Source: WHSW01 sp963828755 (GTDB taxonomy: Bacteria; Actinomycetota; Thermoleophilia; Solirubrobacterales; 70-9). From it: 64,000 nucleotides of DNA. Where the stretch lies: assembly GCA_963828755.1 (NCBI GenBank), contig CAWHFY010000010.1, positions 142,104 through 206,103 of the forward strand. The letters are read 5' to 3'. Within the stretch, counting starts at the first letter, position 1; every line of letters begins with the position of its first letter. Made by a program: the position numbers and the translations under genes. Of the stretch, positions 8,202 to 17,654 are shown piece after piece. Under the pieces are notes generated by a model. That model did not search any database and had not been told where the DNA came from. It saw only the letters and a list, made by a program, of their open reading frames with translations.

Positions 8202-9275
8202 TCAGGCGACCGCGGCTTCCCAGCGCTCGAGGTTCTGTTCGTACATCTGAGTGAGGATGTCGTCGATCCCGAAGCGGGGCGACCAGCCCGGGTAGTCCGC
8301 CTCGAACGGGGCGAGGTCGGAGATCCACCAGCGGTGGTCGCCGATCCGCGGTTCCGGCCCCATCTCCCACTCGAGCTCGCGCCCGGCGATCCGCTCGCAG
8401 GCCTCGATCGCCTCCAGCATCGAGCAGTTCGAGTAGCGCCCACCGCCGATGTTGTAGACCGCCGCCGCCCGCGGCGCCTCGCGAAACGCTTCGAACGCAG
8501 CGACCATGTCGGCGGAGTGGATGTTGTCGCGGACCTGCTTGCCCTCGTAGCCGAACACCGTGTACGGGGTGCCGGTGACGACGCACTTCATCAGATAGGC
8601 GAGGAAGCCGTGGAGCTTGGCGCCCGCGTGCTGCGGGCCGGTCAGGCAGCCGCCGCGAAAGCAGACCGTCGGCATCTCGAAGTAGCGCCCGTACTCCTGC
8701 ACCAGCAGGTCGGCGGCCGCCTTCGAGGCTCCGAACAGCGAGTGGGTCGAGAGGTCGATCGACATCGAGGTGTCGATTCCCTCGAAGTAGTGATGCGACT
8801 CGGGCAGCTCGAGCCGCGTCTCGAGGTTCTCGAGCGGCAGCCGGTTCGGGGTGTCGCCGTAGACCTTGTTGGTCGAGCAGAAGATGAACGGCGAGTCCGG
8901 GCAGTGCTGGCGCGCGGCTTCCAGCAGGTTGAGGGTGCCGTTGGCGTTGACGCCGAAGTCGGTCTGCGGCTCGCGCGCCGCCCAATCGTGCGACGGCTGC
9001 GCGGCGGTGTGGACGACGACCTCGATCGAGCCGGCGTGCTCGGCGAACAGCCGCTCGACCCCGTCGGCGTCGCGGATGTCGAGTTCGTGCGAGCGGAAGG
9101 CGTCGAGGCTCGAGGTCAGCTCAGCGGTCACCGGCGAGGTCGAGGCCTCGGGCCCGAAGAACCGGCTGCGCATGTCGTTCTCGATTCCGAGCACGTCGAA
9201 TCCCTGCGCGACCAGATGGCGCACGGATTCCGAGCCGATCAGCCCGCCGGATCCTGTGACTATCGCGGTTCCCAT
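8202..9275 (-). CDS. NAD-dependent sugar epimerase, CDP-paratose 2-epimerase-like
   Basis: 357 aa extended SDR. The Rossmann motif is TGSGGLIGS; the mid-part CSTNKVYGD supplies the catalytic Thr/Ser region; the C-terminal part carries CFRGGCLTGPQHAG and GKQVRDNIHS. These segments fit the CDP-paratose/CDP-tyvelose 2-epimerase branch of the family. The usual YxxxK pair reads HSLFGASK, so the catalytic tyrosine position is Phe while the Lys is kept. The real substrate in this strain is not established. It is co-directional with wzt-wzm, 49 nt upstream. The start is ATG 9275 (MGTAIVTG); upstream in-frame residues to 9329 read as leader. Confidence 0.85.
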   Translation of the reverse strand: MGTAIVTGSGGLIGSESVRHLVAQGFDVLGIENDMRSRFFGPEASTSPVTAELTSSLDAFRSHELDIRDADGVERLFAEHAGSIEVVVHTAAQPSHDWAAREPQTDFGVNANGTLNLLEAARQHCPDSPFIFCSTNKVYGDTPNRLPLENLETRLELPESHHYFEGIDTSMSIDLSTHSLFGASKAAADLLVQEYGRYFEMPTVCFRGGCLTGPQHAGAKLHGFLAYLMKCVVTGTPYTVFGYEGKQVRDNIHSADMVAAFEAFREAPRAAAVYNIGGGRYSNCSMLEAIEACERIAGRELEWEMGPEPRIGDHRWWISDLAPFEADYPGWSPRFGIDDILTQMYEQNLERWEAAVA

Positions 9276-9285
9276 GAGCGGAAAA

Positions 9286-9307
9286 CGGACCGGCCCCCGC
9301 CGGTCCG
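9286..9307 (-). promoter_or_regulatory. GC hairpin followed by T4 in the epimerase leader
   Basis: An 8-bp perfect stem (CGGACCGG / CCGGTCCG) with a 6-nt loop is followed on the minus strand by GTTTTC and, 10 nt beyond the stem, by ATG 9275. A possible -10 (TAACAT, 9324-9319) lies upstream, giving a leader of about 37 nt. The shape is that of an intrinsic terminator placed before the gene, so attenuation or start-site occlusion is possible. Confidence 0.4.
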
Positions 9308-9415
9308 CAACGGGGCCCATGTTAGCCATCCGGGCGCGCTCCAGAGCGGCTTGGCATGCCCACCCGATCCGCCCCAGCCACCCGGACGCGAGCCGCTCCC
9401 CGTAGATTGACGCCG

Positions 9416-11118
9416 GTGGCAGCCGGTGTCGCAGGCGGGGCAGCGGGCGAGCGCGAGCGCTCGGCGCCGCGGGCTGCCGTGTTGCAGAGCCCGGCGACGC
9501 TGCTGCTGATCGCCGCCCTGCTCGCCTCGGCCGCGGTCCTGCTCTACGAGACCCGCAACATCACCTTCCTGCTCGACGACTGGGACTTCCTGCTGGGGCG
9601 CCCGGGGTTCACCGCCGACTCGCTGCTCACGCCGCACAACGAGCACCTCCATCTGATCCCGATCCTCGTCTACAAGGCGTTGCTCGAGGTCTTCGGCATG
9701 GACTCGGCGCGCCCGTTCCAGGTCGCCGCCATCGCCACGTTTCTGACCAGCACCGCGTTGCTCTACGCCTGGCTTCGCGAGCGGATCGGAGAGGTGCTGG
9801 CGCTCGGGGGGGTCGCCCTGGTGCTGTTCCTGGGCGCTGCGTGGGAGGACCTCCTCTGGGCCTTTCAGATCGGTTACTTCGGCTCGATGGCTGCCGGGAT
9901 CGGGATGCTGCTCTCGCTGCGGCGAGAGTCGCCGCGCGGCGACGTGGTCGCCTGCGTGCTGATCGTCACCGCGCTCGCGTTCTCGAGCCTCGGGATCCCG
10001 TTCGCGATCGGCGCCGCCGTCGCGATCGCCACCGGCCCGGACTGGCGGCGGCGCGCCTTCATCGTCGTCATTCCCGCGGTGCTCTACGGGCTCTGGTACC
10101 TCGGGTGGGGGCACGAGGCCACGAACCACATCTCGCTGCGCAACGTCGCCAACTCGCCGCTCTACGTCTTCAACGGGATCGCCGCGGCGATCTCCTCGCT
10201 CTTCGGGATGGCGACCCCGCGCGACGAGTCGGGCGTCGGCGCCTACGACTGGGGCCGGACCCTGGCCGTGTTCGCGCTCGGGGTCGCCGCCTGGCGGATC
10301 CACCGGCTCGGCTCGGTCCCACGGTGGCTCTGGGTACTCATGGCGATCGCGCTCTCGTTCTGGCTGCTCTCGGCGTTCAACCAGATTCCGGGCCGCGACC
10401 CGAGCTCCAGCCGGTATCAGTACATCGGCGGGATCCTCGTCCTGATGATCGCGGCGGAGCTCTTGCGCGGCGTCCGCGTCGGACCGGCCGCGTTCGGCAT
10501 CGGCGGCGCGGTGATCGCGTTCGCCGTGCTCAGCAACCTCTCGTTCCTCGACCAGGCGGCGAAGTCCTACGAGGCCACCAGCGACCTGATCGGCGCCAAC
10601 CTCGGGGCGATCGAGATCGCCCGCGACACGGTCGACCCGGGGTTCGTGCTCACCGACGAGCTCGCGGGCACCGCCTACGTCCACGTCCCGGCGGGGTCGT
10701 TCTTCGCCGCCGCCGACCAGTTCGGCTCGCCGGCCGACACCCCCGCCGAGATCGCGACCGCGCCCGAGCCGGCGCGCGAGGCGGCGGACCGGGTGCTCGC
10801 CGGTGCGCTCGGGGTTGCCGTGGTCCCGGCGGAGAAGCAGGCCGGATCGCCGGTTGCCCGACGATCAAGGCCCGGCCCGACAAGCCGGCGGTCGTCAACC
10901 TGCCGCCCGGGGGCGCCGTGATCTCGGGGGATGGCGCCGCGACCAACGTCGACCTGCGCATGCGGCGGTTCGCCGCGACGTTCCCGATCGGGGCCGGTTC
11001 GCTGGTCGGGGAGCAGGCCGTCTCGATCCCGATCATGCCCGACCGCTCCGATCGCGCCTGGCAGCTGCAAGCCTCCGGCCGGGGCGAGGTCGGCGTGTGC
11101 CCGCAGCCCGCCGCGTGA
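9416..11118 (+). CDS. Polytopic membrane protein, GT-C-like paralog 1 (one frameshift)
   Basis: About 567 aa after repair, with some ten membrane helices and a soluble C-terminal domain. After TM1 comes ITFLLDDWDFLLGRPGF, an acidic first-loop motif shared with two paralogs at 13594 and 15249 and reminiscent of GT-C glycosyltransferases that use lipid-linked sugars. Other shared blocks are WEDLLWAFQIGYFGSMA, LYGLWYLGWG, YDWGR and SRYQYIGG. The C-terminal domain has FAAADQFGSPADT. One base is lost near 10850; the second frame gives GCPTIKARPDKP to the stop. Start GTG 9416, with TAGATT 7 nt upstream, in place of the ATG at 9356. Role in sugar transfer is an inference. Confidence 0.75.
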
Positions 11119-11137
11119 TATCCACCGCGTCCCGACG

Positions 11138-12070
11138 ATGACAACCGCCGACCCCGAAGCCCCGTCCGTGTACGCCGCGACCGCCGCCGAGCCGCGCTGC
11201 GCGTGGTGTCACGCGACGCTCGACCCGGGCGCTCCGCACCCGCTGGGGCGCGTGCCCTGCGCCGCCTGTGGGTCCCAGACCACCTGGCCGGCGCCGACCG
11301 AAGCCGAGCTCGAGGTCGCCTACGGCGAGTGGTACCGGCCCGAGGCCGGGCGCTTCTCCGGGCTCGGCGACCGCGTTCTGCGCCGGCTGCGCGGGCGGCT
11401 CGCCGGGCGCCTCGACACGATCGCCCCGCCGGGCCTCGTGCTCGACGTCGGCGCCGGCGATGGGGCTCTGCTCGAAGCGCTCGCCGAGCGGGGCCGGCCG
11501 GCCGTCGGGCTCGAGCGCCACTCGGACCGCCCCGACGTGCGGGCCGCCGAGCTCGACGAGATCTCCGAGCCATGCGCCGCGGTTGTCTTCTGGCACTCGC
11601 TCGAGCACCTGCGCGACGCCGGCGCCGCGCTCGAGCACGCCGCCGGGCTGCTCGAGCCGCGCGGGTCGCTGGTGGTCGCGATCCCGAACCCCGACAGCCT
11701 CCAGGCCCGGCTGTTCGGCGACCGTTGGCTCGCGCTTGATCTTCCGCGCCACCTCGTCCACGTGCCGGCCAGGGCCCTGCTGGCGAAGCTCCGGGCGCTC
11801 GGGCTGCGGGTCGAGCGCACCAGCTACCTGCGCGGCGGCCAGGTGATGTTCGGCTGGCTGCACGGGATCGTCGGGGCGCTGCCCGGCAACCCGGACCTCT
11901 ACGACGCGATCCGCCGGCCGGAGGCCCGCCGCCGTGCGGTCTCGGGCGCCACCCGCCTGACGACGCTCGCCGCCGCGGCGCTGCTGCTGCCGGTCGCCGG
12001 CGCCTGCGCGCTGGCCGAGGCCGCCCTGAGGCGCGGCGGGACCGTCTACGTCGAGGCTCGCCGTGTCTGA
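11138..12070 (+). CDS. SAM-dependent methyltransferase with N-terminal zinc ribbon
   Basis: 310 aa. The N-terminus has two Cys pairs, CAWC (residues about 20-23) and CAAC (about 39-42), consistent with a zinc ribbon of the methyltransf_13/14 type. The core has motif I VLDVGAGDGALLEAL, the beta 4 signature VVFWHSLEHLRD and VVAIPNPDSLQARLFG. The C-terminal end contains a hydrophobic stretch (LTTLAAAALLLPVAGACALAEAAL) that may associate with the membrane. This architecture is common in polysaccharide loci, where the enzyme C-methylates nucleotide sugars or methylates glycan ends; the substrate here is unknown. The next gene starts at GTG 12063, overlapping by 8 nt. Confidence 0.82.
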   Translation: MTTADPEAPSVYAATAAEPRCAWCHATLDPGAPHPLGRVPCAACGSQTTWPAPTEAELEVAYGEWYRPEAGRFSGLGDRVLRRLRGRLAGRLDTIAPPGLVLDVGAGDGALLEALAERGRPAVGLERHSDRPDVRAAELDEISEPCAAVVFWHSLEHLRDAGAALEHAAGLLEPRGSLVVAIPNPDSLQARLFGDRWLALDLPRHLVHVPARALLAKLRALGLRVERTSYLRGGQVMFGWLHGIVGALPGNPDLYDAIRRPEARRRAVSGATRLTTLAAAALLLPVAGACALAEAALRRGGTVYVEARRV

Positions 12071-12813
12071 CCCGACGCGCCCGAAGACCGTCGTCGTGAT
12101 GCCGGCCCTGAATGCGGCGAGGACGCTGGAGACCACGGTCGCGGCCATCCCGCGCGACTTCGTCGACGAGATCATCCTCGTCGACGATCGCTCCACCGAC
12201 GAGACCCTGAAGATCGCCCGCGACACTCGGTGTCCACGTCGTCTGGCATCCACACAATGTCGGCTATGGAGGCAATCAGAAGACTTGCTACCTCGAGGCG
12301 CTGCAGCGCGGTGCCGAGATCGTGGTCATGTTGCACCCCGACGGCCAGTACGAGCCGAGCCTGATCCCGAAGCTGATCGCGCCGATCGCCGACGATCGCG
12401 CCGACCTCGTGCTCGGCACCCGGATGGCGGAGCGCGGTGCAGCGCGCGACGCGGGCATGCCGCTCTACAAACGGGTCGCGAATCGCGCCCTGACGACGGT
12501 CGAGAACCGGGTCCTGCGCACCGATCTCACCGACCTGCACACCGGCTACCGCGCCTACGGACGCGAGCTGCTGCTGACCGTTCCGTTCCTGCGCAACGCG
12601 ATCGACTTCAGCTTCGACTCGGAGCTGCTGATGCAGGCGTCGCAGTTCGGGTTCCGGATCGCTGAAGTGCCCGCCAAGACCCGCTACTTCGAGGACGCGT
12701 CGTCGATCAAGCTCTGGCCGGCGACCGTCTACGGGGTGAAGACGCTCGGCGCCGCAATGCGTCTGCTGCTGCACCGCAAGAGGATCCTGCGGTCGAGGAA
12801 GTTTTCGCCTTGA
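12063..12813 (+). CDS. Family 2 glycosyltransferase, polyprenyl-phosphate type (one frameshift)
   Basis: About 249 aa after repair. The first frame gives VVVMPALNAARTLETTV and IILVDDRSTDETLKIARD; one surplus base near 12227 then moves the reading to LGVHVVWHPHNVGYGGNQKT, with MLHPDGQYEP as the DxD-equivalent. It continues to IDFSFDSELLMQA and ends RILRSRKFSP. The order and length match DPM1-like enzymes without a C-terminal membrane domain, which load a sugar onto polyprenyl phosphate. That product would suit the GT-C-like proteins beside it, since such enzymes use lipid-linked donors. GTG 12063 overlaps the upstream stop, and the TTG of the next gene overlaps this stop. Confidence 0.8.
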
Positions 12814-13593
12814 ACGCGGCCGAAGCGGGCTCGAGGATCACCGGCGAGCGCGTGATGACGCCCGAAGGGGGGTTCAACCCGACCTGGCAGCGCCACGTCG
12901 CCGCCTACGCCGCCTGCGCCTCGCTGCTGCCCCCCGGGCGGCTGCTCGACCTCGGCTGTGGAGTTGGCCACAGCTATCACCTGCTCGCCCCGCGCGAGAC
13001 CGTCGGCGTCGACCTCGATGCCGAAGCGCTCGCCGGCCAGGATCGCGAAACCCGGGTCGCCGACATGCGCGAGCTCCCGTTCGCCGAGGGCGAGTTCGCT
13101 TCGGTGCTCTCGGTCCAGTCGATCGAGCACGTCCCGGATCCAGAGCGGGTGATGAGCGAGGTTCGGCGCGTGCTCGAGCCCGACGGCGTCGCGATTTTCG
13201 TCACTCCGAACCGGCTCACCTTCGCCCGAGCGGACGAGATCGTCGATCCCTATCACTACGTCGAGTACTCGTCCGGTGAGCTCGCCGCGCTCTGCGAGAG
13301 GCAGGTTCGACGAGGTCCAGCTTCGGGGGCTGTTCGGCTCACCTCGCTATCTGGAGCTGGTGGCGGCCGAGCACAGTCGACTGGACCGACTGCTTCGCAG
13401 GGACCCGTTGCGCCTGCGCAGGCTGGTCCCGCGCAAGGTCCGTCAGCGGCTTTACGACAGCATGCTTGCCCGCGCCCGCGAGCGCCCGGAGGCCGGCGCC
13501 GAGGCGATCGATGTCGACGATTTCCAGTTGCGCTACGAACCGCTCGACGAGGCACTGGACCTGATCGCGATCTGCAGGTCCGGCGCCGGCTAG
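12810..13593 (+). CDS. SAM-dependent methyltransferase (one frameshift)
   Basis: About 260 aa after repair. Starts at TTG 12810 inside a TTGA overlap. Motif I is LLDLGCGVGHSYHLL; VGVDLDAEAL follows; the beta 4 region is VLSVQSIEHVPDPERV, as in Methyltransf_11. One surplus base near 13300 separates SSGELAALCE from GRFDEVQLRGLFGSPRYLEL, which continues to ICRSGAG and the TAG at 13591-13593. The next gene's ATG follows that stop with no gap. Position between a DPM1-like enzyme and the GT-C-like pair suggests glycan or lipid-head modification, with no direct evidence of substrate. Confidence 0.8.
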
Positions 13594-15252
13594 ATGGCCG
13601 CGCGGCGGCTACGGGCCGCGGAGCCCGCGACGCTCGTCTTCGCCGGCGCAGCGCTCTTCGCCGGTGTGGCGTTGCTCGTTTGGCTCTCCGACCTGACTTT
13701 CTGGCGGGACGAGTGGGACTTTCTCCTGCACAGGCGGGGGTTCAACGCCGAGGTCTATTTCGACCCCTTCGTCGAGCACCTGCTGGCACTCTCGATCGGC
13801 ATCTACCAGCTCACCGTGGCGATCTTCGGGATGGAGTCCGCGGCGCCGACCCAGGTGGTCGCGGTGGGCCTGTTCATCACGGCCGCGGCGCTGCTGTTCG
13901 TCTACGTGCGCCGGCGCGTAGACGCCTGGCTGGCGCTGGCCGGCGTGCTCCCGGTCCTCTTCTTCGGCCCCTCGTGGGACGACCTGCTGTTCCCGTTCCA
14001 GATGGCCTTCTTCGGCTCGATGGCGTGCGGGATCGGGGCGCTCCTGGCGCTCGACGGCGAGTCTCGGCGCGGGGACGTGATCGCGACGGCGTTGCTCACC
14101 GTGGGTCTCCTGTTCTCCGGCCTCGGAGTCCCGTTCGTGGTCATGGCCGTAGTTGACATCGCCCTCACCCGCGAGCGCTTCCGGCGTGCCTTCGTGGTCA
14201 TTGTTCCCACCGCGCTCTACGCGCTTTGGTATCTGCGCTGGGGCCGCGACGCGGAGACCTTCATCTCCTTTCACAACTTCCAGACCTTGCTCGGATACGT
14301 GAGCGACGGTCTCGCGTCGAGTCTCTCGAGCCTGCTGGGCCTCGCGGTCTCACGCGACGAGATGTCGGTGAGCGCGCTCGACTGGGGCCGGCCCCTGCTG
14401 GTGATCGCGATCGGCTTCGCGGTCTGGCGGGTCGCCCGGGCGGGGCTCGCGGCAATGCCGGGCGTCTGTGGGCCTGTGGTTGCCGGACAGCTCGTGTTCT
14501 GGTCCCTGACCGGCCTCAACGCGTCGTTCTTCGGCCAAGCGACCTCGGGTCGCTACCAGCTCCTCGGTGCGGTGTTCTGGGTGATGATCGCCGCCGAACT
14601 GCTGCGCGGGGTGGCGATCCGCCGGTGGATCCTCGCCGTGGTCCTCTCCGTCTCGGTGTTGGCGGCGCTCGCCAACTTCTCGCTGCTCAACCAGACCGCG
14701 GGCGGGCTCGCCGGGATCGCCGAGAAGCAGCGCGGCGGGCTCGCTGCGCTCGAGCTGGCGAGGGCGAAGGTCGACCCGGCGTTCCTGCTCACCGAGAAGA
14801 ACTCAGGGGTCGACTACCTCGGCTTTCTGGACGCGCGTTCGTACTTCTCGGCGGTCGACGCTCACGGTTCGCCCGCCTACACCGCCGACGAGCTCGCCGG
14901 CGCCTCTGATCGCGCCCGCATGTCCGCCGACAAGGTCTCCGCCGCGGCGCTGGGAATCGGGCTCGAGCCGGTACCCGCCTCCACGACTCGCGCGTGCGCA
15001 CCGGCCCCGTCGCCTGGCTCCGAGCCGATCCCGGTCCCGCCGGGCGGCACCGTGATCCGCGCCAGGAGCGAGCCGGTGCGGGTCAGCCTGCGCCGTTACG
15101 CCGATCACGAGTTCCCGGTCCGCCTGGGCACGGTCGCCGCCGGCGCGGCGGCGGCGCTGGCGATCCCCGAGGACGCCTCCTCGCAACCCTGGCGGGTCAA
15201 GCTCGACGGCGCCGGGTCGACCGTGGTCTGCCCGCTGGGGGCGGGAGCGTGA
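13594..15252 (+). CDS. Polytopic membrane protein, GT-C-like paralog 2
   Basis: 552 aa, the only intact member of the trio. TM1 (residues about 11-32) is followed by LTFWRDEWDFLLHRRGF, so the shared loop reads D-E-W here instead of D-D-W. Further conserved blocks are WDDLLFPFQMAFFGSMACGI, RRGDVI, ALYALWYLRWGR, SALDWGRPLL and SGRYQLLG. About ten helices precede a soluble C-terminal domain (residues about 390-552) with LTEKNSGVDYLGFLDARSY and HGSPAYTADELAGA. This half is probably outside the membrane. No EC class can be given; resemblance to lipid-donor GT-C enzymes rests on topology and the acidic first loop. The next paralog starts at GTG 15249, overlapping the stop. Confidence 0.8.
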   Translation: MAARRLRAAEPATLVFAGAALFAGVALLVWLSDLTFWRDEWDFLLHRRGFNAEVYFDPFVEHLLALSIGIYQLTVAIFGMESAAPTQVVAVGLFITAAALLFVYVRRRVDAWLALAGVLPVLFFGPSWDDLLFPFQMAFFGSMACGIGALLALDGESRRGDVIATALLTVGLLFSGLGVPFVVMAVVDIALTRERFRRAFVVIVPTALYALWYLRWGRDAETFISFHNFQTLLGYVSDGLASSLSSLLGLAVSRDEMSVSALDWGRPLLVIAIGFAVWRVARAGLAAMPGVCGPVVAGQLVFWSLTGLNASFFGQATSGRYQLLGAVFWVMIAAELLRGVAIRRWILAVVLSVSVLAALANFSLLNQTAGGLAGIAEKQRGGLAALELARAKVDPAFLLTEKNSGVDYLGFLDARSYFSAVDAHGSPAYTADELAGASDRARMSADKVSAAALGIGLEPVPASTTRACAPAPSPGSEPIPVPPGGTVIRARSEPVRVSLRRYADHEFPVRLGTVAAGAAAALAIPEDASSQPWRVKLDGAGSTVVCPLGAGA

Positions 15253-16938
15253 GCGCCGCCGCCGAGGCGACATCGGTGCGCGACGCCCGCGGGCTGCTCG
15301 GCGACCCGCGACTCCCGGTCGCCCTGTTCGCGTTCGCGGCCGTCGTCTCGGGCGGGCTGCTGATCGCGCTCAATGCGCAGCTGACCTTCTTCATCGACGA
15401 CTGGGAGGTGCTGCTGCATCGCCGCGGCTTCAGCGTGGACGCCTTCTTCAGCGACCACGCCGGGCACCCGTCGATGAGCCTCGTCGCGGTCTACAAGGCG
15501 CTCCAGGCGACATTCGGGATGGGCTCGCTGACCCCGTACGCGGTCGTCTCGACCCTCGTCTTCATCGCCAGCGTGGTCCTCCTGTTCATCTGGATGCGCC
15601 GCCGGGTCGGCGATTGGCTGGCGCTCGCGGGCGCGTTGCCGCTGCTCTTCTTGGGTGCCGCCTACGAGGACCTCATGAGCCCGTTTCAGCTCGGCTACTT
15701 CGCACCGATCGCGTGCGGGATCGGGGCGCTGCTGGCGCTCGAGGGCGGCAACCGCCGAGGTGATGTCATCTGCTGTGCGCTGCTCGTGTTCGCGATCAGC
15801 TTCCAGACCGTCGGTCTGGTCTTCGTCGCCGCGGCCGCGGTCGCGATCGCCTGGGATCGCGAGCTGCGCGCCCGCGCCTGGGTCGTCGTGCTCCCGGCTG
15901 CCCTCTACGCGCTCTGGTATCTCGGCTGGGGCAGGAGCTCGGATGCCAGCCAGCTCTCGTTCGAGAACATCGCCACCGCGCCGGGCTTCATTCTCGACGG
16001 TTACGCGGCGGCGGTCTCGTCGCTGTTCGGGCTCACCTCCTCGAGCGCCGACGCCCCGGTGAGCTCGCTCGACTGGGGCCGGCCGCTCCTGGCGCTCGCG
16101 ATCGTCGTCGGGGCAGCCGTCCTGATTGCCCGCGGCCGGATCCCGAAGTGGCTCGTCGTCGTCGTGATCGCCGGGCTCGCCTTCTGGTTCTTGACCGCGA
16201 TCAACGCCAGCACCGGCCGCCTGGCGACCACGTCGCGCTACCAGTACATCGGCGTCGTCCTCGTGCTGATGACGGCCGCGGAGCTCGCCCGCGGCATCCG
16301 GCCCAGCTGGCGGGTGATCGCGATCGCTGTCGTCGTCTCGCTCGCGGCGACAGCCGCGAACCTGTCGGCGATGCGCGACGCCTACCACGGCCTGAAGGGT
16401 GTCGTGCCGACCGTGCGCGGCGACCTCGCGGCGCTCGAGATCGCCGCCGACAACGTCGATCCGGCGCTCGTCCTCACCCCGAACGAACTCGAACTTCAAC
16501 TACTTCACGTTGGTCGACGCGGGCTCCTATCTGTCCGCCGCCGACAAATTCGGCTCGCCGGCGTACACGCAGGAGGAGCTCGCGAGCGCGCCCGAAGCGG
16601 GCCGCGCCGCCGCCGACAAGGTGCTCGCGGCCGCCGACGGCGTCGCGCTGCGCCCGGTCGACGAGGCGGCCGGTTGCCAGCCGGCCGCAGCGGGCGCGCC
16701 GGCGCTCACTCAGCTCGAGCCCGGCTCGACGACGGTCGTGCGCGCGAGCGGGGCGACCGCCGAGCTCGCGCTGCGCCGCTACGCGACCGAGTCGTTTCCG
16801 GTCGAGCTCGGCTCGCTCGCAGCCGGCGAGGCGGCGGCGCTCGAGCTGCCGGCCGACGCGTCCGCCGAGCGCTGGGAGCTCGCCGCGACGGGCGGCGCGC
16901 TCGAGCTCTGCGAGCCCTCGAAGTCCGACCTGCGGTAG
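15249..16938 (+). CDS. Polytopic membrane protein, GT-C-like paralog 3 (one frameshift)
   Basis: About 562 aa after repair. The first loop is LTFFIDDWEVLLHRRGF. The order of helices and blocks repeats paralogs 1 and 2 (YEDLMSPFQLGYFAPIACGI, NRRGDVI, LYALWYLGWGR, SSLDWGRPLL, SRYQYIG). A single surplus base at about 16485 breaks LTPN from NSNFNYFTLVDAGSY; removing it restores exact alignment with LTEKNSGVDYL of paralog 2. The C-terminal domain shows FGSPAYTQEELASAPE and AADKVLAAADGVALRPV. The tail overlaps by about 160 nt the 3' end of the convergent GT2 gene as drawn. GTGA overlap with paralog 2 implies coupled translation. Confidence 0.77.
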
Positions 16939-17654
16939 TCGCCTCGGCTCAGGTGGTGCTCGAGGAAGACGTACAGGACGATGAACAGGTAGCGGCTGCC
17001 CATCTCCTGGATCGCGAGCTTGCTCTCCCCGGAGGTCCGGTTTCGCCATGAGATCGGGATCACCGCGAAGCTGTGCCCGCGGACGGCGGCCTTCAGGGGA
17101 AGCTCGACCGTGAGGTTGAAGTGGTTGGAGAGCAGCGGCTGGATCGTCTCGATCACCTCGCGCCGGTAGGCCTTGAACGCATTCGTCGTGTCGTTGAACC
17201 CATGCCGGAAGAGGATCCGGATGAACCAGTTCGCGAGCCGGTTGAGGACCAGCTTCAGCCGCGGGTAGTCGTAGACACGGGACTCGGGCAGGAAGCGCGA
17301 GCCAAAGACGCAGTCGTAGCCGCTCTCGAGCAGCCGGTGATAGCGGACCAGGTCCGCGGGGTCATCGGAGCCGTCGGCCATCATCACGACGACCGCGTCG
17401 CCGCTGAACCGCTCGAGCCCCGAGCGAACCGTGAACCCGAAGCCGCGGGGATGGTGCGAGCGCAGGCAGCGAACCTGCGGATGGTCGGCGGCAATCGCCT
17501 CGACGACCGCCGGGGTGTCGTCGACGCTGGCGTCGTCGATGACGAGGATCTCATGCTCGATCCCAGCCGCTTCGAGCGCGTCGATGGTCGCGGTCAGGGT
17601 CTCGGCGATCGAGCCCGCCTCGTTGTGCGCCGGGACTACGACCGAGAGCTTCAT
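16779..17654 (-). CDS. Family 2 glycosyltransferase, dolichol-phosphate mannosyltransferase-like
   Basis: 291 aa as drawn. It has SVVVPAHNEAGSIAETL, LVIDDASVDDTPAV, MMADGSDDPADLVRYH as the DxD region, and NHFNLTVELPLKAAVRGHSF with the acidic acceptor residues, ending near VFLEHHLSRGDYRR. It should transfer a sugar from a nucleotide donor to polyprenyl phosphate in the cytoplasm. The last 50 residues are Ser/Ala-rich and lie antisense to paralog 3, so the natural stop may be nearer 16930 and lost by an indel. Start ATG 17654 overlaps the upstream epimerase stop (ATGA). Confidence 0.85.
   Translation of the reverse strand: MKLSVVVPAHNEAGSIAETLTATIDALEAAGIEHEILVIDDASVDDTPAVVEAIAADHPQVRCLRSHHPRGFGFTVRSGLERFSGDAVVVMMADGSDDPADLVRYHRLLESGYDCVFGSRFLPESRVYDYPRLKLVLNRLANWFIRILFRHGFNDTTNAFKAYRREVIETIQPLLSNHFNLTVELPLKAAVRGHSFAVIPISWRNRTSGESKLAIQEMGSRYLFIVLYVFLEHHLSRGDYRRSDFEGSQSSSAPPVAASSQRSADASAGSSSAAASPAASEPSSTGNDSVA

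Noticed and set aside
1675..16485. Programmed ribosomal frameshifting as the cause of the frame breaks
   Set aside because: The shifts go both ways, occur in unrelated genes and lack a common slippery site or stimulatory structure.
16779..16938. Ser/Ala-rich C-terminal tail of the minus-strand GT2 as a real domain
   Set aside because: It is antisense to a conserved part of paralog 3 and is likely a read-through of a lost stop, though I kept the drawn coordinates.
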